Positions 15,151 through 24,122 of a DNA stretch of 64,000 nucleotides are shown here, one piece after another (within the stretch, counting starts at the first letter, position 1; each line of letters opens with the position of its first letter). This stretch comes from DASSQJ01 sp963772645. GTDB taxonomy: Bacteria > Actinomycetota > Actinomycetes > Actinomycetales > Dermatophilaceae. A program made the position numbers and the translations under genes. Where the stretch lies: positions 62,001-126,000 of the forward strand of contig CAVYYD010000008.1 of NCBI GenBank assembly GCA_963772645.1, in the 5' to 3' direction. Below the pieces are notes generated by a model. That model was not told the DNA's origin. It did not search any database and saw nothing but the letters and a program-made list of their open reading frames with translations.

Positions 15151-16578
15151 ATGCCCCTCGCCTTCCACTACGCGGCCCGCTCCGACGTCGGCATGGTCCG
15201 GTCCAACAACGAGGACTCGGGCTACGCCGGCCCCCACCTGCTCGCCATGGCCGACGGCATGGGCGGCCACGCCGGTGGCGACGTCGCGAGCTCGATGGTC
15301 ATCGGCTCACTCGTCGAGCTCGACGGCGAGTCGCTCTCCACCCGCGACGCGAGCCAGGCCCTCCTCGACCGCATCCACGCCGCGAACCACCAGCTCGGCG
15401 CGCAGGTGCGGGGCAACCCCCGGCTCGAGGGGATGGGCACGACCCTGATCGCGATGCTCCGGGCCCGGGACACGATGGTCATGGCCCACATCGGCGACTC
15501 GCGGGCGTTCATGGTCCGCGAGGGCAAGGTCACCCAGATCACCAAGGACCACTCCTTCGTGCAGAACCTGGTCGACGAGGGGAGGATCACCCCGGAGGAG
15601 GCCACGACCCACCCGCAGCGCTCGCTCGTCACCCGGGTGCTCACCGGCGCCGACGACGACGAGCCCGACCTCGTCGTGCGCCAGGGCCGGGCCGGCGACC
15701 GCTACCTCATCGCGTCCGACGGGCTGACCGACTACGTGGCCCGCGACACCGTCGACGAGGTGCTCACCGGGACCCCCGACCCTGGGCAGTGCGCCGACCG
15801 GCTGGTCTCCCTCGCCCTGCGAGCCGGCGCCCCCGACAACGTCACCGTCGTCGTCGGAGACCTCGTCGACATCGCCCGGGTCGCCGCCCCACCCACGCAG
15901 CCGCAGGTCGTCGGCGCCGCGTCCGCGCGGCGCGGTACCCGGCCGATCCCGCTCTCCCCCGCCGCCAAGGCCGCCGCCCTGACCAAGGAGGCCACCCGCG
16001 CGGACGACGGCGACGGCGACGGGGTGACGCTGGCCGAGGAGGGCCCCCGCTCGCGCCGCGGCACCGTGGCCCGCGTCGCCGCCGCAGTGCTCGTGGCGGT
16101 CGTCGTCGTCGCCGGCGGCTCGTACGCGGCGTACGCCTGGACGCGCCAGCAGTACTACCTCGGCGTCCACGACGGCGTGGTCTCGGTCTTCCGCGGGGTC
16201 GACCAGGACTTCGGCCCGTTCTCGCTCTCCAGCCTGGAGTACGAGACCGGGATCGAGGTCACCGACCTGCCCGACTCCTACCAGCAGAACCTCGAGGGCG
16301 GCATCACCCTCACCAAGCGCGCCGACGTCGAGGACCGGGTCCGCGAGCTGGCGCTCCAGGCCACGGCGTGCCGCTACGCGCGGGCCAACGGCCAGGCCTG
16401 CCGCACCGTCGCCTCGACCTGGACCCCGCCCACCGCGCCGAGCCCCACGCCCAGCGGCTCCGGCACGCCGACGGGCACGCCGACCGCCTCGACGAGCACC
16501 TCGCCGGCCCCCGGCGCGTCCGGCTTCCCCTCCGCCGTGCGCGCCCCCCGTGCGGCCCGACAGCCCACGACCGCATGA
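15151..16578 (+). CDS. pstP: PstP: PP2C-family Ser/Thr phosphatase
   Basis: A 475-residue membrane-anchored phosphatase that reverses PknB phosphorylation. The PP2C core (1-240) has the metal-binding aspartates in NNEDSG, DGMGGHAGGD, HIGDSRAF and ASDGLTDYV, plus APDNVTVVVGD. A juxtamembrane linker is followed by one membrane helix (about 308-330), an outer domain with CRYARANGQAC that could be disulfide-linked, and a Thr/Pro/Ser-rich tail. Its stop overlaps the next start (ATGA at 16575), so the operon is translationally coupled. Confidence 0.94.
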   Translation: MPLAFHYAARSDVGMVRSNNEDSGYAGPHLLAMADGMGGHAGGDVASSMVIGSLVELDGESLSTRDASQALLDRIHAANHQLGAQVRGNPRLEGMGTTLIAMLRARDTMVMAHIGDSRAFMVREGKVTQITKDHSFVQNLVDEGRITPEEATTHPQRSLVTRVLTGADDDEPDLVVRQGRAGDRYLIASDGLTDYVARDTVDEVLTGTPDPGQCADRLVSLALRAGAPDNVTVVVGDLVDIARVAAPPTQPQVVGAASARRGTRPIPLSPAAKAAALTKEATRADDGDGDGVTLAEEGPRSRRGTVARVAAAVLVAVVVVAGGSYAAYAWTRQQYYLGVHDGVVSVFRGVDQDFGPFSLSSLEYETGIEVTDLPDSYQQNLEGGITLTKRADVEDRVRELALQATACRYARANGQACRTVASTWTPPTAPSPTPSGSGTPTGTPTASTSTSPAPGASGFPSAVRAPRAARQPTTA

Positions 16579-17954
16579 GCGTCATCTCGTCCCTCGCCCC
16601 GCGCAGGGGCCGCACCGTCGAGCTCGTCCTGCTGCTCGGGGCGGTCGCCATCGTCGGGATCGCCTACCTCAACGTCGGGCTCGCCACGACCGGCACGGTG
16701 CCCCCCGGCATCCTCGGCCTGACCCTCGGCTACCTCGCCGTCGCCGTGGCGATGCACCTGGTCCTGCGGTGGCGGGCGGCCTACGCCGACCCGCTGATGC
16801 TGCCGATCGTCACCCTGCTCAACGGCCTCGGCCTCGTCATGATCCACCGCATCGACGTCGCCAAGGGCCGCTCCATCGCCGAGGGCGTCGCCCTCAAGCA
16901 GCTGATGTGGAGCGCACTCGCCGTCGCCATCGCGGCCGGGGTGATCGTCCTGCTGCGCGACCACCGCATCCTGCGGCGCTACACCTACCTCTGCGGTGCC
17001 GTCGGCTTCGGCCTGCTCCTCCTGCCGCTGCTGCCGGTCATCGGCACCTCGGAGTTCGGCTCGCGGATCTGGATCCGGGTCGGGCCGATGTCGTTCCAGC
17101 CCGGCGAGGTGGCCAAGCTGCTCCTCGCCATCTTCTTCGCCGGCTACCTCGTCCAGACCCGCGACGCGCTGTCGGTGGCCGGGCGCAAGGTCCTCGCGAT
17201 GACCCTCCCGCGGGCCCGCGACCTCGGCCCCATCCTGCTGGCCTGGGTGGCCAGCCTCGCCGTCCTCGTCTTCGAGCGCGACCTCGGCTCCTCGCTGCTC
17301 TTCTTCGGCCTCTTCGTCGCGATGCTCTACGTCGCCACCGAGCGCGTGTCCTGGATCGCGATCGGGATGAGCCTGTTCGTCGCCGGGTCCTACGTCGCCT
17401 ACCTGGTGTTCGGGCACGTGCAGACCCGGGTCCTGCTCTGGCTGCACACCTTCAGCCCCCAGGCGCTCGCCGCCTCCGACCAGCTCGCCAAGGGCCTGAT
17501 GGGGATGGCGGCCGGCGGGATGGTGGGCACCGGCCTGGGGCGGGGCCGGCCCGACCTGACCTACTTCGCCGAGTCCGACTTCATCATCCCGAGCTTCGGC
17601 GAGGAGCTCGGGATGATCGGGCTGTTCGCGATCCTCGTCCTCTATGCGCTGCTCGTCCAGCGCGGGCTGCGCACCTCGCTCGGCACCCGCGACGGCTTCG
17701 GCAAGCTCCTCGCCGCCGGCCTGGCCTTCTCGATGGCGCTGCAGATCTTCGTCGTCGTCGGGGGCGTCACCCGGGTCATCCCGCTCACCGGGCTGACGAT
17801 GCCCTTCCTCTCCTCCGGCGGGTCCTCGCTCCTGGCCAACTGGACCCTGGTCGCCATCCTCCTGCGGATCTCCGACCACGCGCGCCGCCCGCTCCCCGAG
17901 CTCGGCGCGAGCCCCGTCGCCGACGCGCAGACCCAGGTGGTGAGGATGCCGTGA
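16575..17954 (+). CDS. rodA: FtsW/RodA/SpoVE-type peptidoglycan glycosyltransferase
   Basis: A 459-residue polytopic SEDS-family protein with about 12 membrane helices, which polymerises lipid II into glycan chains together with a class B PBP. Visible SEDS motifs are FQPGEVAKL, ERDLGSSLLFFGLF with the essential-type Asp in FERDLGSS, FSPQALAASDQLAKGLMGMAAGGMVGTG in part, DFIIPSFGEELGMIG and the final LTMPFLSSGGSS. Placement between pstP and pbpA matches rodA in mycobacteria. It starts within the pstP stop and ends within the pbpA start (GTGA at 17951). Confidence 0.92.
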   Translation: MSVISSLAPRRGRTVELVLLLGAVAIVGIAYLNVGLATTGTVPPGILGLTLGYLAVAVAMHLVLRWRAAYADPLMLPIVTLLNGLGLVMIHRIDVAKGRSIAEGVALKQLMWSALAVAIAAGVIVLLRDHRILRRYTYLCGAVGFGLLLLPLLPVIGTSEFGSRIWIRVGPMSFQPGEVAKLLLAIFFAGYLVQTRDALSVAGRKVLAMTLPRARDLGPILLAWVASLAVLVFERDLGSSLLFFGLFVAMLYVATERVSWIAIGMSLFVAGSYVAYLVFGHVQTRVLLWLHTFSPQALAASDQLAKGLMGMAAGGMVGTGLGRGRPDLTYFAESDFIIPSFGEELGMIGLFAILVLYALLVQRGLRTSLGTRDGFGKLLAAGLAFSMALQIFVVVGGVTRVIPLTGLTMPFLSSGGSSLLANWTLVAILLRISDHARRPLPELGASPVADAQTQVVRMP

Positions 17955-19402
17955 ACGCACCCGTGCGCCGGCTCTCCGTCCTCGTCGGGGCGCTGTTCGC
18001 CGCGCTCCTGGTCTCGACGACCCTCATCCAGTACGTCTTCGCGGCCGACCTCAACTCCCGGCCGGACAACCGGCGGACCCTGCTCTCCACGTACGCGCGC
18101 GACCGGGGCGACATCCTCGTCGGGCAGACCCCCATCGCGACCTCGGAGCCGACGAAGGACGAGTACAAGTACCAGCGCACCTACGGCGAGGGGAAGCTCT
18201 ACGCCCACGTCACCGGCTTCTACTCCTTCTACGGCGCGAGCGGCGGCCTCGAGCAGGCCGAGAACGCGCTGCTCTCGGGGTCGAGCGACAAGCTCTTCTA
18301 CCGGCGGGTCTCGGACCTGTTCACCGGCCGCAAGCCGCAGGGCGCCGACGTGGAGACCACCCTCGACCCGGCCGTCCAGGAGGCCGCCGCCGCGGGGCTG
18401 TCCGGCGTCACGGGGGCGGCGGTGGCCCTGGACCCGAAGACCGGCGCGATCCTCGCCCTGGTGAGCACCCCCAGCTTCGACCCGAACACCGTCTCGGGCC
18501 ACGACCTCAGCGCCGTCGACCGGAAGTACACCGCGCTCAACCAGGACCCCGCCCAGCCCCTCCTGGACCGCGCCATCAACCAGCTCTACCCGCCGGGCTC
18601 GGTCTTCAAGGTCGTCACGGCGGCCGCCGCGCTCTCCAGCGGGCGGTTCGCCCCCGACTCCCGGCTCCCCGGCGGTGCCGCCCTCGACCTCCCCCAGACC
18701 ACCGTCACGCTGCCCAACCACGACAACCAGCCGTGCTCACCGAGCGGCAGTGTCACCCTCACCGAGGCGATGGTCGTCTCCTGCAACCCCGCCTTCGGCA
18801 AGCTCGGCATGGACGTCGGTGCCCAGGCCCTCCAGCAGCAGGCGGCGAAGTTCGGCTTCGGGGACGCCCTGTCGATCCCGATGCGGGTCACCCCGAGCTC
18901 GGTCGCCGACCAGATGAACCTGCCCCAGCTGGCCCAGGCATCCATCGGGCAGTACGACGACCAGGTGACCCCGATGCAGATGGCCATGGTCGCGGCGGGG
19001 ATCGCGAACAACGGCAAGGTGATGCAGCCCTACCTCGTCCAGTCGGTCATCGGCTCCGACCTGTCGGTCATCGAGTCGGCCACCCCGACCGAGCTGTCCG
19101 AGGCGGTCACCTCCGACGTGGCGGGCCGGCTGCGGGACATGATGGTGCAGGTGGTCGCCCGCGGGACGGGCACGCGGGCGCAGATCCCGGGGGTCGAGGT
19201 GGCGGGCAAGACCGGGACGGCCGAGCACGGCAAGGGCCGCAAGGCGCACGCGTGGTTCATCGCGTTCGCGCCCGCCACGGACCCCAAGATCGCCGTCGCC
19301 GTCATCGTCGAGGACGGCGGCAGGGCGGGCAGCGAGGCCGGTGGCGGCCAGGTGGCGGCCCCCATCGCGAAGCGGATGATGGAAGCACGGCTGAACGAAT
19401 GA
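17951..19402 (+). CDS. pbpA: PbpA: class B penicillin-binding protein (transpeptidase)
   Basis: A 483-residue D,D-transpeptidase with one N-terminal membrane helix (about 8-29) and a periplasmic-side body. The active-site set is complete: Ser217-V-F-K220 in PPGSVFK, SCN at 277-279 and KTG starting at Lys420 in AGKTGTAEH. The N-terminal part is short compared with FtsI, as in actinobacterial PbpA. The partner is the SEDS protein encoded just upstream, with which it overlaps. GTG 17951 is the start set by this overlap. The likely function is septal or elongation cross-linking under PknB control. Confidence 0.94.
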   Translation: MNAPVRRLSVLVGALFAALLVSTTLIQYVFAADLNSRPDNRRTLLSTYARDRGDILVGQTPIATSEPTKDEYKYQRTYGEGKLYAHVTGFYSFYGASGGLEQAENALLSGSSDKLFYRRVSDLFTGRKPQGADVETTLDPAVQEAAAAGLSGVTGAAVALDPKTGAILALVSTPSFDPNTVSGHDLSAVDRKYTALNQDPAQPLLDRAINQLYPPGSVFKVVTAAAALSSGRFAPDSRLPGGAALDLPQTTVTLPNHDNQPCSPSGSVTLTEAMVVSCNPAFGKLGMDVGAQALQQQAAKFGFGDALSIPMRVTPSSVADQMNLPQLAQASIGQYDDQVTPMQMAMVAAGIANNGKVMQPYLVQSVIGSDLSVIESATPTELSEAVTSDVAGRLRDMMVQVVARGTGTRAQIPGVEVAGKTGTAEHGKGRKAHAWFIAFAPATDPKIAVAVIVEDGGRAGSEAGGGQVAAPIAKRMMEARLNE

Positions 19403-19414
19403 GGAGCACACGAC

Positions 19415-21259
19415 ATGGCTGACGTCCCCAAGCTGCTCGGGGGCCGCTACGAGGTGGGCGAGCTCTTGGGCCGTGGCGGCATGGCCGAGGTCCACCGCGG
19501 GTACGACTCGCGGCTCGGGCGCGACGTCGCGATCAAGATGCTGCGCAGCGACCTCGCGCGCGACGCGACCTTCCTCAGCCGCTTCCGCCGCGAGGCGCAG
19601 TCGGCAGCCTCCCTGAACCACTCCTCGATCGTCGCCATCTACGACCACGGCGAGGACCACGTCCACGTCGAGTCCGGTGGGTCCGAGGTCAACGTCCCGT
19701 ACATCGTCATGGAGTACGTCGACGGCCGGACCCTTCGCCAGCTGCTCACCGAGAGGGGGCAGCTCGAGCCGATCGAGGCGACCCGGATCACCGAGAGCGT
19801 CCTCGACGCACTCGGCTACAGCCACCGGCAGGGGATCGTCCACCGCGACATCAAGCCGGCCAACGTCATGATCGCCGACGACGGCTCGGTCAAGGTGATG
19901 GACTTCGGCATCGCCCGGGCCATGGCCGACGCCAGCGCGACCGTCACCGCCACCCAGGCCGTCATCGGCACCGCGCAGTACCTCTCGCCGGAGCAGGCAC
20001 AGGGCCAGCCGGTCGACGAGCGCTCGGACCTCTACTCCACCGGGTGCATGCTCTTCGAGCTGCTCACCGGGCGGCCGCCGTTCATGGGCGAGAGCCCGGT
20101 GGCCATCGCCTACCAGCACGTCGGCGAGCAGCCGCCACCGCCGTCACGGTTCGCCGAGGAGGTCAGCCCCGACCTCGACGCGGTCGTCCTGCACGCCCTC
20201 GCCAAGCGGCGCGAGGAGCGCTACCAGGACGCCGGCGAGTTCCGCGCCGACCTCATGGCCGTCCGGCTCGGCCGGCCGATCAGCCCGGCGGCCAGGGCGG
20301 CCGCGGCCGCGATGGCCGGGGTGGCCCTGGCCGGTGCCGCCACCGAGGCGCTGCCGCGGGTGAGCGAGGAGCCGGCGACCCAGAGCTTCCTGCCCCCGGT
20401 CACCTCCCCGGGCGCGGGCGACACCCTGCCCCCGGTCGGGGACGAGCCCGAGGACCGGCGCCGGCCCGGGATGTATGCACTGCTCACCATCGCCGTGCTC
20501 GCGGCGCTCGGGCTCCTCGGCTACGGGCTGTCCCAGGCCTTCACCGGAGACACCACCCCGAAGGTCACCGTGCCCAGCGTCGTCGGGGACCCGGTGCAGA
20601 CCGCCCGGGTGAAGCTCAGCCAGGCCCGCCTCACCGTGGAGGTCACGACCGAGGCGAGCGACACCGCCCCGAAGGACGAGGTCATCGCCCAGGACCCGTC
20701 CGCGGGGAGCCAGGTGGCGACGAGCTCGAAGGTCACCCTCACCGTCTCCGCCGGGCCGGAGGCGGTCCAGGTCCCCGACCTGCGGGGCAAGACCCTCGAC
20801 GAGGCGAAGGGGGTGCTCGCCGACCTCGGGCTCGACGTCGGCTCGATCACCAAGACCGACGCACCCGACGTCGCGGAGAACGAGGTCATCTCCAGCGACC
20901 CGTCCGGCGGCACGCAGGCAGCCCCCGGCTCGAAGGTCGACCTCGAGGTGGGGACCGGCAAGGTCAAGGTCCCCAACCTCGTCGGGCTGTCGCAGAGCGA
21001 GGCGCAGAACGCGCTCTCGCAGGTCGGCCTCCAGTCGGACACCTCGTTCCAGCAGACCAACGACGCGGCCGAGGGCACGGTGATCTCCCAGGACCCGAAG
21101 AACGGGACGGCCGTGGACTCCGGCAGCTCGGTGAAGATCGTCATCGCCCAGAAGGCGGCGCCCACGGTCACCGCGACGACGGTGACCCCGACGCCGACGG
21201 AGAGCCCGACCCCGACGACCTCGCCGTCACCGACCCCGAGCGGCTCCCCCTCGCCGTAG
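19415..21259 (+). CDS. pknB: PknB: Ser/Thr protein kinase with three PASTA repeats
   Basis: A 614-residue receptor kinase. The kinase domain (about 10-275) has the GRGGMAEV loop, ATP-anchoring Lys41, catalytic Asp145 in HRDIKPAN, Asp163 of DFG and an activation loop with Thr-rich TVTATQAVIGTAQYLSPEQ. One membrane helix lies at about 350-372, followed by three outward PASTA repeats (about 380-575), which bind muropeptides or lipid II, and a Thr/Pro tail. It is the last gene of the operon. No pknA precedes it, unlike in mycobacteria, so this single kinase may serve the whole pathway. A strong bidirectional terminator follows. Confidence 0.95.
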   Translation: MADVPKLLGGRYEVGELLGRGGMAEVHRGYDSRLGRDVAIKMLRSDLARDATFLSRFRREAQSAASLNHSSIVAIYDHGEDHVHVESGGSEVNVPYIVMEYVDGRTLRQLLTERGQLEPIEATRITESVLDALGYSHRQGIVHRDIKPANVMIADDGSVKVMDFGIARAMADASATVTATQAVIGTAQYLSPEQAQGQPVDERSDLYSTGCMLFELLTGRPPFMGESPVAIAYQHVGEQPPPPSRFAEEVSPDLDAVVLHALAKRREERYQDAGEFRADLMAVRLGRPISPAARAAAAAMAGVALAGAATEALPRVSEEPATQSFLPPVTSPGAGDTLPPVGDEPEDRRRPGMYALLTIAVLAALGLLGYGLSQAFTGDTTPKVTVPSVVGDPVQTARVKLSQARLTVEVTTEASDTAPKDEVIAQDPSAGSQVATSSKVTLTVSAGPEAVQVPDLRGKTLDEAKGVLADLGLDVGSITKTDAPDVAENEVISSDPSGGTQAAPGSKVDLEVGTGKVKVPNLVGLSQSEAQNALSQVGLQSDTSFQQTNDAAEGTVISQDPKNGTAVDSGSSVKIVIAQKAAPTVTATTVTPTPTESPTPTTSPSPTPSGSPSP

Positions 21260-21271
21260 CCCCGCCCCCAC

Positions 21272-21325
21272 CCGGGTCGGGTGCTCAGGCGGTCGCTCCG
21301 GGCGCCACCTGAGCACCCGACCCGG
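21272..21325. terminator. Bidirectional terminator between pknB and trpG-like gene
   Basis: A perfect 18-bp inverted repeat, CCGGGTCGGGTGCTCAGG (21272-21289) against CCTGAGCACCCGACCCGG (21308-21325), with an 18-base loop. Flanking C-rich and G-rich stretches can extend it. It serves both convergent genes. Confidence 0.85.
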
Positions 21326-21340
21326 AGCGGTGCGGGGGCA

Positions 21341-21997
21341 TCAGCCGACGGCGACCATCCGGGCCACGCCGGCGGCGTCGTGGACGAGCGGCGAGAGCCC
21401 GGCCGAGCGCTCCACCGCGTCGGCCGCGCCGCAGAGGACCAGCCAGTTGGCGAGCATCCGGTGGCCGCCCTCGGTGAGCACGGACTCGGGGTGGAACTGC
21501 ACGCCGTGCAGCGGCAGGCTCTCGTGCCGGACGGCCATGATGATCCCGGATGCCGTGTACCCGGTGGCCAGCAGCGTCCCGGGAAGGGTCGCGGGCTCGA
21601 TCGTCAGCGAGTGGTACCGGGTGGCCGTGAACGGGTCGGGGACCCCGGCGAGCACCCCGGTGCCGTCGTGGCTGACCCGGGAGGTCTTGCCGTGGAGCAG
21701 CTCGGGCGCTCGACCCACCGTCGCGCCCATGACGACGCCGAGCGCCTGGTGGCCCAGGCACACCCCGAGCATCGGCTGCTCGCGGCCGGCGCAGGCCTCG
21801 ATCATCGCCATCGAGACCCCGGCCTCCTCGGGGGTCCCGGGGCCGGGGGAGACCAGGACGCCGTCGAACTCCTCGGCGTCGGCGGGGGCGACGGCGTCGT
21901 TGCGGACGACGACGCACTCGGCCCCGAGCTGCTCGAGGTAGCCGACGATCGTGAAGACGAAGCTGTCGTAGTTGTCGACGACGAGGACGCGCGTCAT
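21341..21997 (-). CDS. Class I glutamine amidotransferase (TrpG/PabA-like)
   Basis: A 218-residue glutaminase subunit that supplies ammonia to anthranilate or aminodeoxychorismate synthase. The catalytic triad is visible: Cys80 in GVCLGHQA and His and Glu in HPESV; the oxyanion motif is SPGPGTPEE. The position next to pknB matches the trpG/pabA homologue of mycobacteria and Streptomyces. No trpE/pabB gene is nearby, so which synthase it serves is unclear. I chose ATG 21997 (MTRVLVVDNYDSF); ATG 22006 is possible. Confidence 0.9.
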   Translation of the reverse strand: MTRVLVVDNYDSFVFTIVGYLEQLGAECVVVRNDAVAPADAEEFDGVLVSPGPGTPEEAGVSMAMIEACAGREQPMLGVCLGHQALGVVMGATVGRAPELLHGKTSRVSHDGTGVLAGVPDPFTATRYHSLTIEPATLPGTLLATGYTASGIIMAVRHESLPLHGVQFHPESVLTEGGHRMLANWLVLCGAADAVERSAGLSPLVHDAAGVARMVAVG

Positions 21998-22026
21998 GCG
22001 CCCCATGATGCCCTGCGGCGTTCGGG

Positions 22027-22185
22027 TCAGCGGGCGACGGTGCTGTCGGTGAACGGCACCAGCGGTTCCAGCCACGGGAAGACCCACTCGAAGCACACGA
22101 GGACCACCACGGCCACGAGCACGGCGCACTGCAGCGCCTTGGCCCACCTCGGGCCGGGCAGGGCGCGCCAGAGGGCGGCGTACAT
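22027..22185 (-). CDS. Small one-helix membrane protein downstream of sortase
   Basis: A 52-residue protein with one hydrophobic helix (about 18-36) and a short aromatic outer segment (FEWVFPWLEPLVPF). Its ATG (22185-22183) overlaps the sortase stop in an ATGA arrangement, so it is translationally coupled to the sortase. I recognise no named family; the coupling suggests a partner or membrane stabiliser of the sortase. It is too small for confident assignment. Confidence 0.65.
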   Translation of the reverse strand: MYAALWRALPGPRWAKALQCAVLVAVVVLVCFEWVFPWLEPLVPFTDSTVAR

Positions 22186-22889
22186 CAGCGGCTCCCCGGC
22201 CCGCCGGCGGGCGGGTCCCGGGGCCGGCTCGAGACGAGGACGGCGTGGACGACGTACCGCTGGGTGGCGCTGTACTGCGGGTTGCACGAGGTGAGCGTCA
22301 TGACCCGGTCGACCGGGGTGGCGCCCGGGGCGTCGGGCACCGGCGCGATGACCGCGACGTCGGTGGGGCGCACGACCTCGTGGTCACGCACCGCGTAGAC
22401 GTACTCGGTCTCGAGGGTGTCGACGACGATCCGGTCGCCCTCCCGGAGGCTGTCGATGTCGTGGAACGGCCGACCGTGGGTCGTGCGGTGCCCGGCGACG
22501 GCGAAGTTGCCGACCTCACCGGGCATCGCCGTCCCGTCGTAGTGGCCGACCCCGTTGGCGAGCACCGAGAGCCCGGTGCCCCGGAGCACCGGCTGCACCC
22601 AGTGCGGCCCGAAGCGGGGTACCGCCATCAGCGCGAACGCCCCGTCCGGGGGCACGGGAGCCCGCTCGCCGCCCGGGATGGAGGGGCCGGCCGGGTCGGA
22701 GGGCGCGGACGGGTCGGCCGGGTCGCTCGCGCCGCGGGCGAAGTCGTCGCGGACCTGCTGGACCACCCGCGCCGACTCCCGGGCCGAGACGACGTCGGTC
22801 CACCACAGCTGCCATGCCGCGAAGAGCAGCAGCAGGATGCCGAGGGTGACGAGCAGCTCGCCGACCCACCCGGTGAGGCGGCGCAGCAT
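22185..22889 (-). CDS. Class E sortase
   Basis: A 234-residue cysteine transpeptidase that attaches surface proteins to peptidoglycan. An N-terminal membrane helix (about 10-32) and a Pro/Asp/Ser linker precede the sortase fold. The catalytic residues are His134 (AGHRTTHG), Cys202 (TLTSCNPQYS) and Arg211 (TQRYVVHA). The TLTSC motif fits class E, common in high-GC actinobacteria, whose substrates often carry LAXTG. I saw no obvious sorting-signal substrate in this window. It is coupled to the small membrane protein and lies downstream of the DUF881 gene. Confidence 0.92.
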   Translation of the reverse strand: MLRRLTGWVGELLVTLGILLLLFAAWQLWWTDVVSARESARVVQQVRDDFARGASDPADPSAPSDPAGPSIPGGERAPVPPDGAFALMAVPRFGPHWVQPVLRGTGLSVLANGVGHYDGTAMPGEVGNFAVAGHRTTHGRPFHDIDSLREGDRIVVDTLETEYVYAVRDHEVVRPTDVAVIAPVPDAPGATPVDRVMTLTSCNPQYSATQRYVVHAVLVSSRPRDPPAGGPGSR

Positions 22890-22944
22890 CAGTCACGCAC
22901 CGCCCGGCGCCCGGAGCGGGGGGCCCCGGCACGCAGCTGGCCGC

Positions 22945-23700
22945 TCACCGGCCGGCGACCTCGGCCTTCGTCGGCGCGATCGACCCGGCGTAGGCGGGGA
23001 AGGTCGTCTCGGGGAGGACGTTGACGGTGTAGCCGAGGCCGACCGCGACGGACCACTGCTGGAGGATCCCGACCTGCGGGTCGGCGTCGAGCGAGGCCAT
23101 CAGCCGGCCGGTGTCACCGATCGCGGTGATGACGTAGGGCGGGGAGTAGACCCGGCCCTGGAGGATCAGCGTGTTGCCGACGCAGCGGACCGCGCTCGTG
23201 GAGATGACCCGCTGGTCCTGGAGCATCATCGCCTCGGCACCGCCGGCCCACAGGGCGTTGACGACGGCCTGGACGTCCTGCTGGTGGATGACGTAGTTGT
23301 CGGGGTCCTGGCCCGCTGGCACCTCGCCGCCGACCAGCTTGGCGTCGTTGAGGGTGACCCGGACGGCCGGGCCGCGCACGGCGGTGCGGCCGGCGGCCGG
23401 GGCCAGGGCGGTGGCCTGCTGCTCGAGCGCCTGGGTCTGGGCGTCGCCCGGGGCGAGGTGGGCGGTGGCGGCGTCGACCTGCTTCTGGAGGGTGTTGACG
23501 GTGGCCTGCCGGTCGGCGTTGACCTGGGTCTGGCGGCGGATGAGGTCGGGGAGGCGGGTGTAGTCGGCGCGCAGGTCGGCACCGTCGGCGGCCCGCACGC
23601 TCGAGGCGAAGAGGGCGCCGGCGAGCAGGGCCGCGACCGGCACGAGCCACGGCCACGGCGAGGGGCGACGCGTCTGCCCGGCATGGGTCCCGCCCACCAC
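22945..23700 (-). CDS. DUF881 family membrane-anchored protein
   Basis: 251 residues: one N-terminal membrane helix, a coiled-coil stretch (about 45-85) and the DUF881 domain with VRVTLNDAKLVGGEV, QDVQAVVNALWAGGAEAMMLQDQRV in part, and YSPPYVITAIGD. The family sits beside crgA and sortase in many actinobacteria; its function is not established. The start was placed at GTG 23700, which has AGGAGG 5-6 bases upstream; ATG 23724 has no such site. It is divergent from crgA. Confidence 0.88.
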   Translation of the reverse strand: MVGGTHAGQTRRPSPWPWLVPVAALLAGALFASSVRAADGADLRADYTRLPDLIRRQTQVNADRQATVNTLQKQVDAATAHLAPGDAQTQALEQQATALAPAAGRTAVRGPAVRVTLNDAKLVGGEVPAGQDPDNYVIHQQDVQAVVNALWAGGAEAMMLQDQRVISTSAVRCVGNTLILQGRVYSPPYVITAIGDTGRLMASLDADPQVGILQQWSVAVGLGYTVNVLPETTFPAYAGSIAPTKAEVAGR

Positions 23701-23764
23701 TGGCCCTCCTCTCGGGGTCAACATCTACGCTAGGTCACTGACCAGACCGAACAAGGAGTGTTCC

Positions 23765-24016
23765 GTGCCCGAGTCCAAGGGTCGTTCCAAGGCCGCCTAC
23801 ACCCCGCCCCGATCGGCGCAGAAGGCGAAGGGCCCGAACCCACCGTGGTTCGTCCCCGTCATGCTCGGCCTGATGATCGTCGGTCTGGTCTGGGTCGTGA
23901 CGTACTACATCAGCGGCGTCCACCAGTATCCGGTCCCGGCCCTCCAACGCTGGAACCTCGGCGTGGGTTTCGCGCTGATGCTCTCCGGGTTCCTCATGAC
24001 GACCCGCTGGCGCTGA
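23765..24016 (+). CDS. crgA: CrgA: cell-division inhibitor/coordinator
   Basis: An 83-residue septal membrane protein with two helices (about 29-51 and 62-79) joined by the short loop SGVHQYPVPALQRWN, and a basic N-terminus with YTPP. CrgA interacts with FtsZ, FtsQ, FtsI and other divisome parts in Streptomyces and Mycobacterium (established). GTG 23765 follows AAGGAGTG. It is alone in its unit and convergent with the rhomboid gene. Confidence 0.95.
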   Translation: MPESKGRSKAAYTPPRSAQKAKGPNPPWFVPVMLGLMIVGLVWVVTYYISGVHQYPVPALQRWNLGVGFALMLSGFLMTTRWR

Positions 24017-24039
24017 CCGAGCGGAGCGCGCCCGGCGAG

Positions 24040-24092
24040 TTGTCCACAGGACTTGTCCCCATTGGGGACGAATGACACCGGTGTAATCCACA
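24040..24092. other. Cluster of three DnaA-box-like sites with palindromes
   Basis: In the 106-base convergent gap after crgA there is an exact actinobacterial DnaA box TTGTCCACA (24040-24048), TTGTCCCCA (24053-24061, one mismatch) and TAATCCACA (24084-24092, one mismatch to TTATCCACA). The perfect palindromes GTCCCCATTGGGGAC (24055-24069) and ACACCGGTGT (24075-24084) lie between them. There is no dnaA or dnaN here, so it is not the annotated type of oriC. It may be a DnaA-titrating or auxiliary site, or a terminator hairpin with chance matches. Confidence 0.45.
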
Positions 24093-24122
24093 GGTCCTCG
24101 GGCAGCACCTCCACCGGCGCCC

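Noticed and set aside
14946..16574. Upstream extension of the rodA/ftsW frame
   Set aside because: It overlaps fhaB and pstP in another frame and is Arg/Pro-rich; the ATGA overlap at 16575 sets the real start.
24017..24122. Chromosomal origin of replication
   Set aside because: Only three DnaA-like boxes, no dnaA/dnaN and no AT-rich unwinding region; kept as a DnaA-binding candidate instead.
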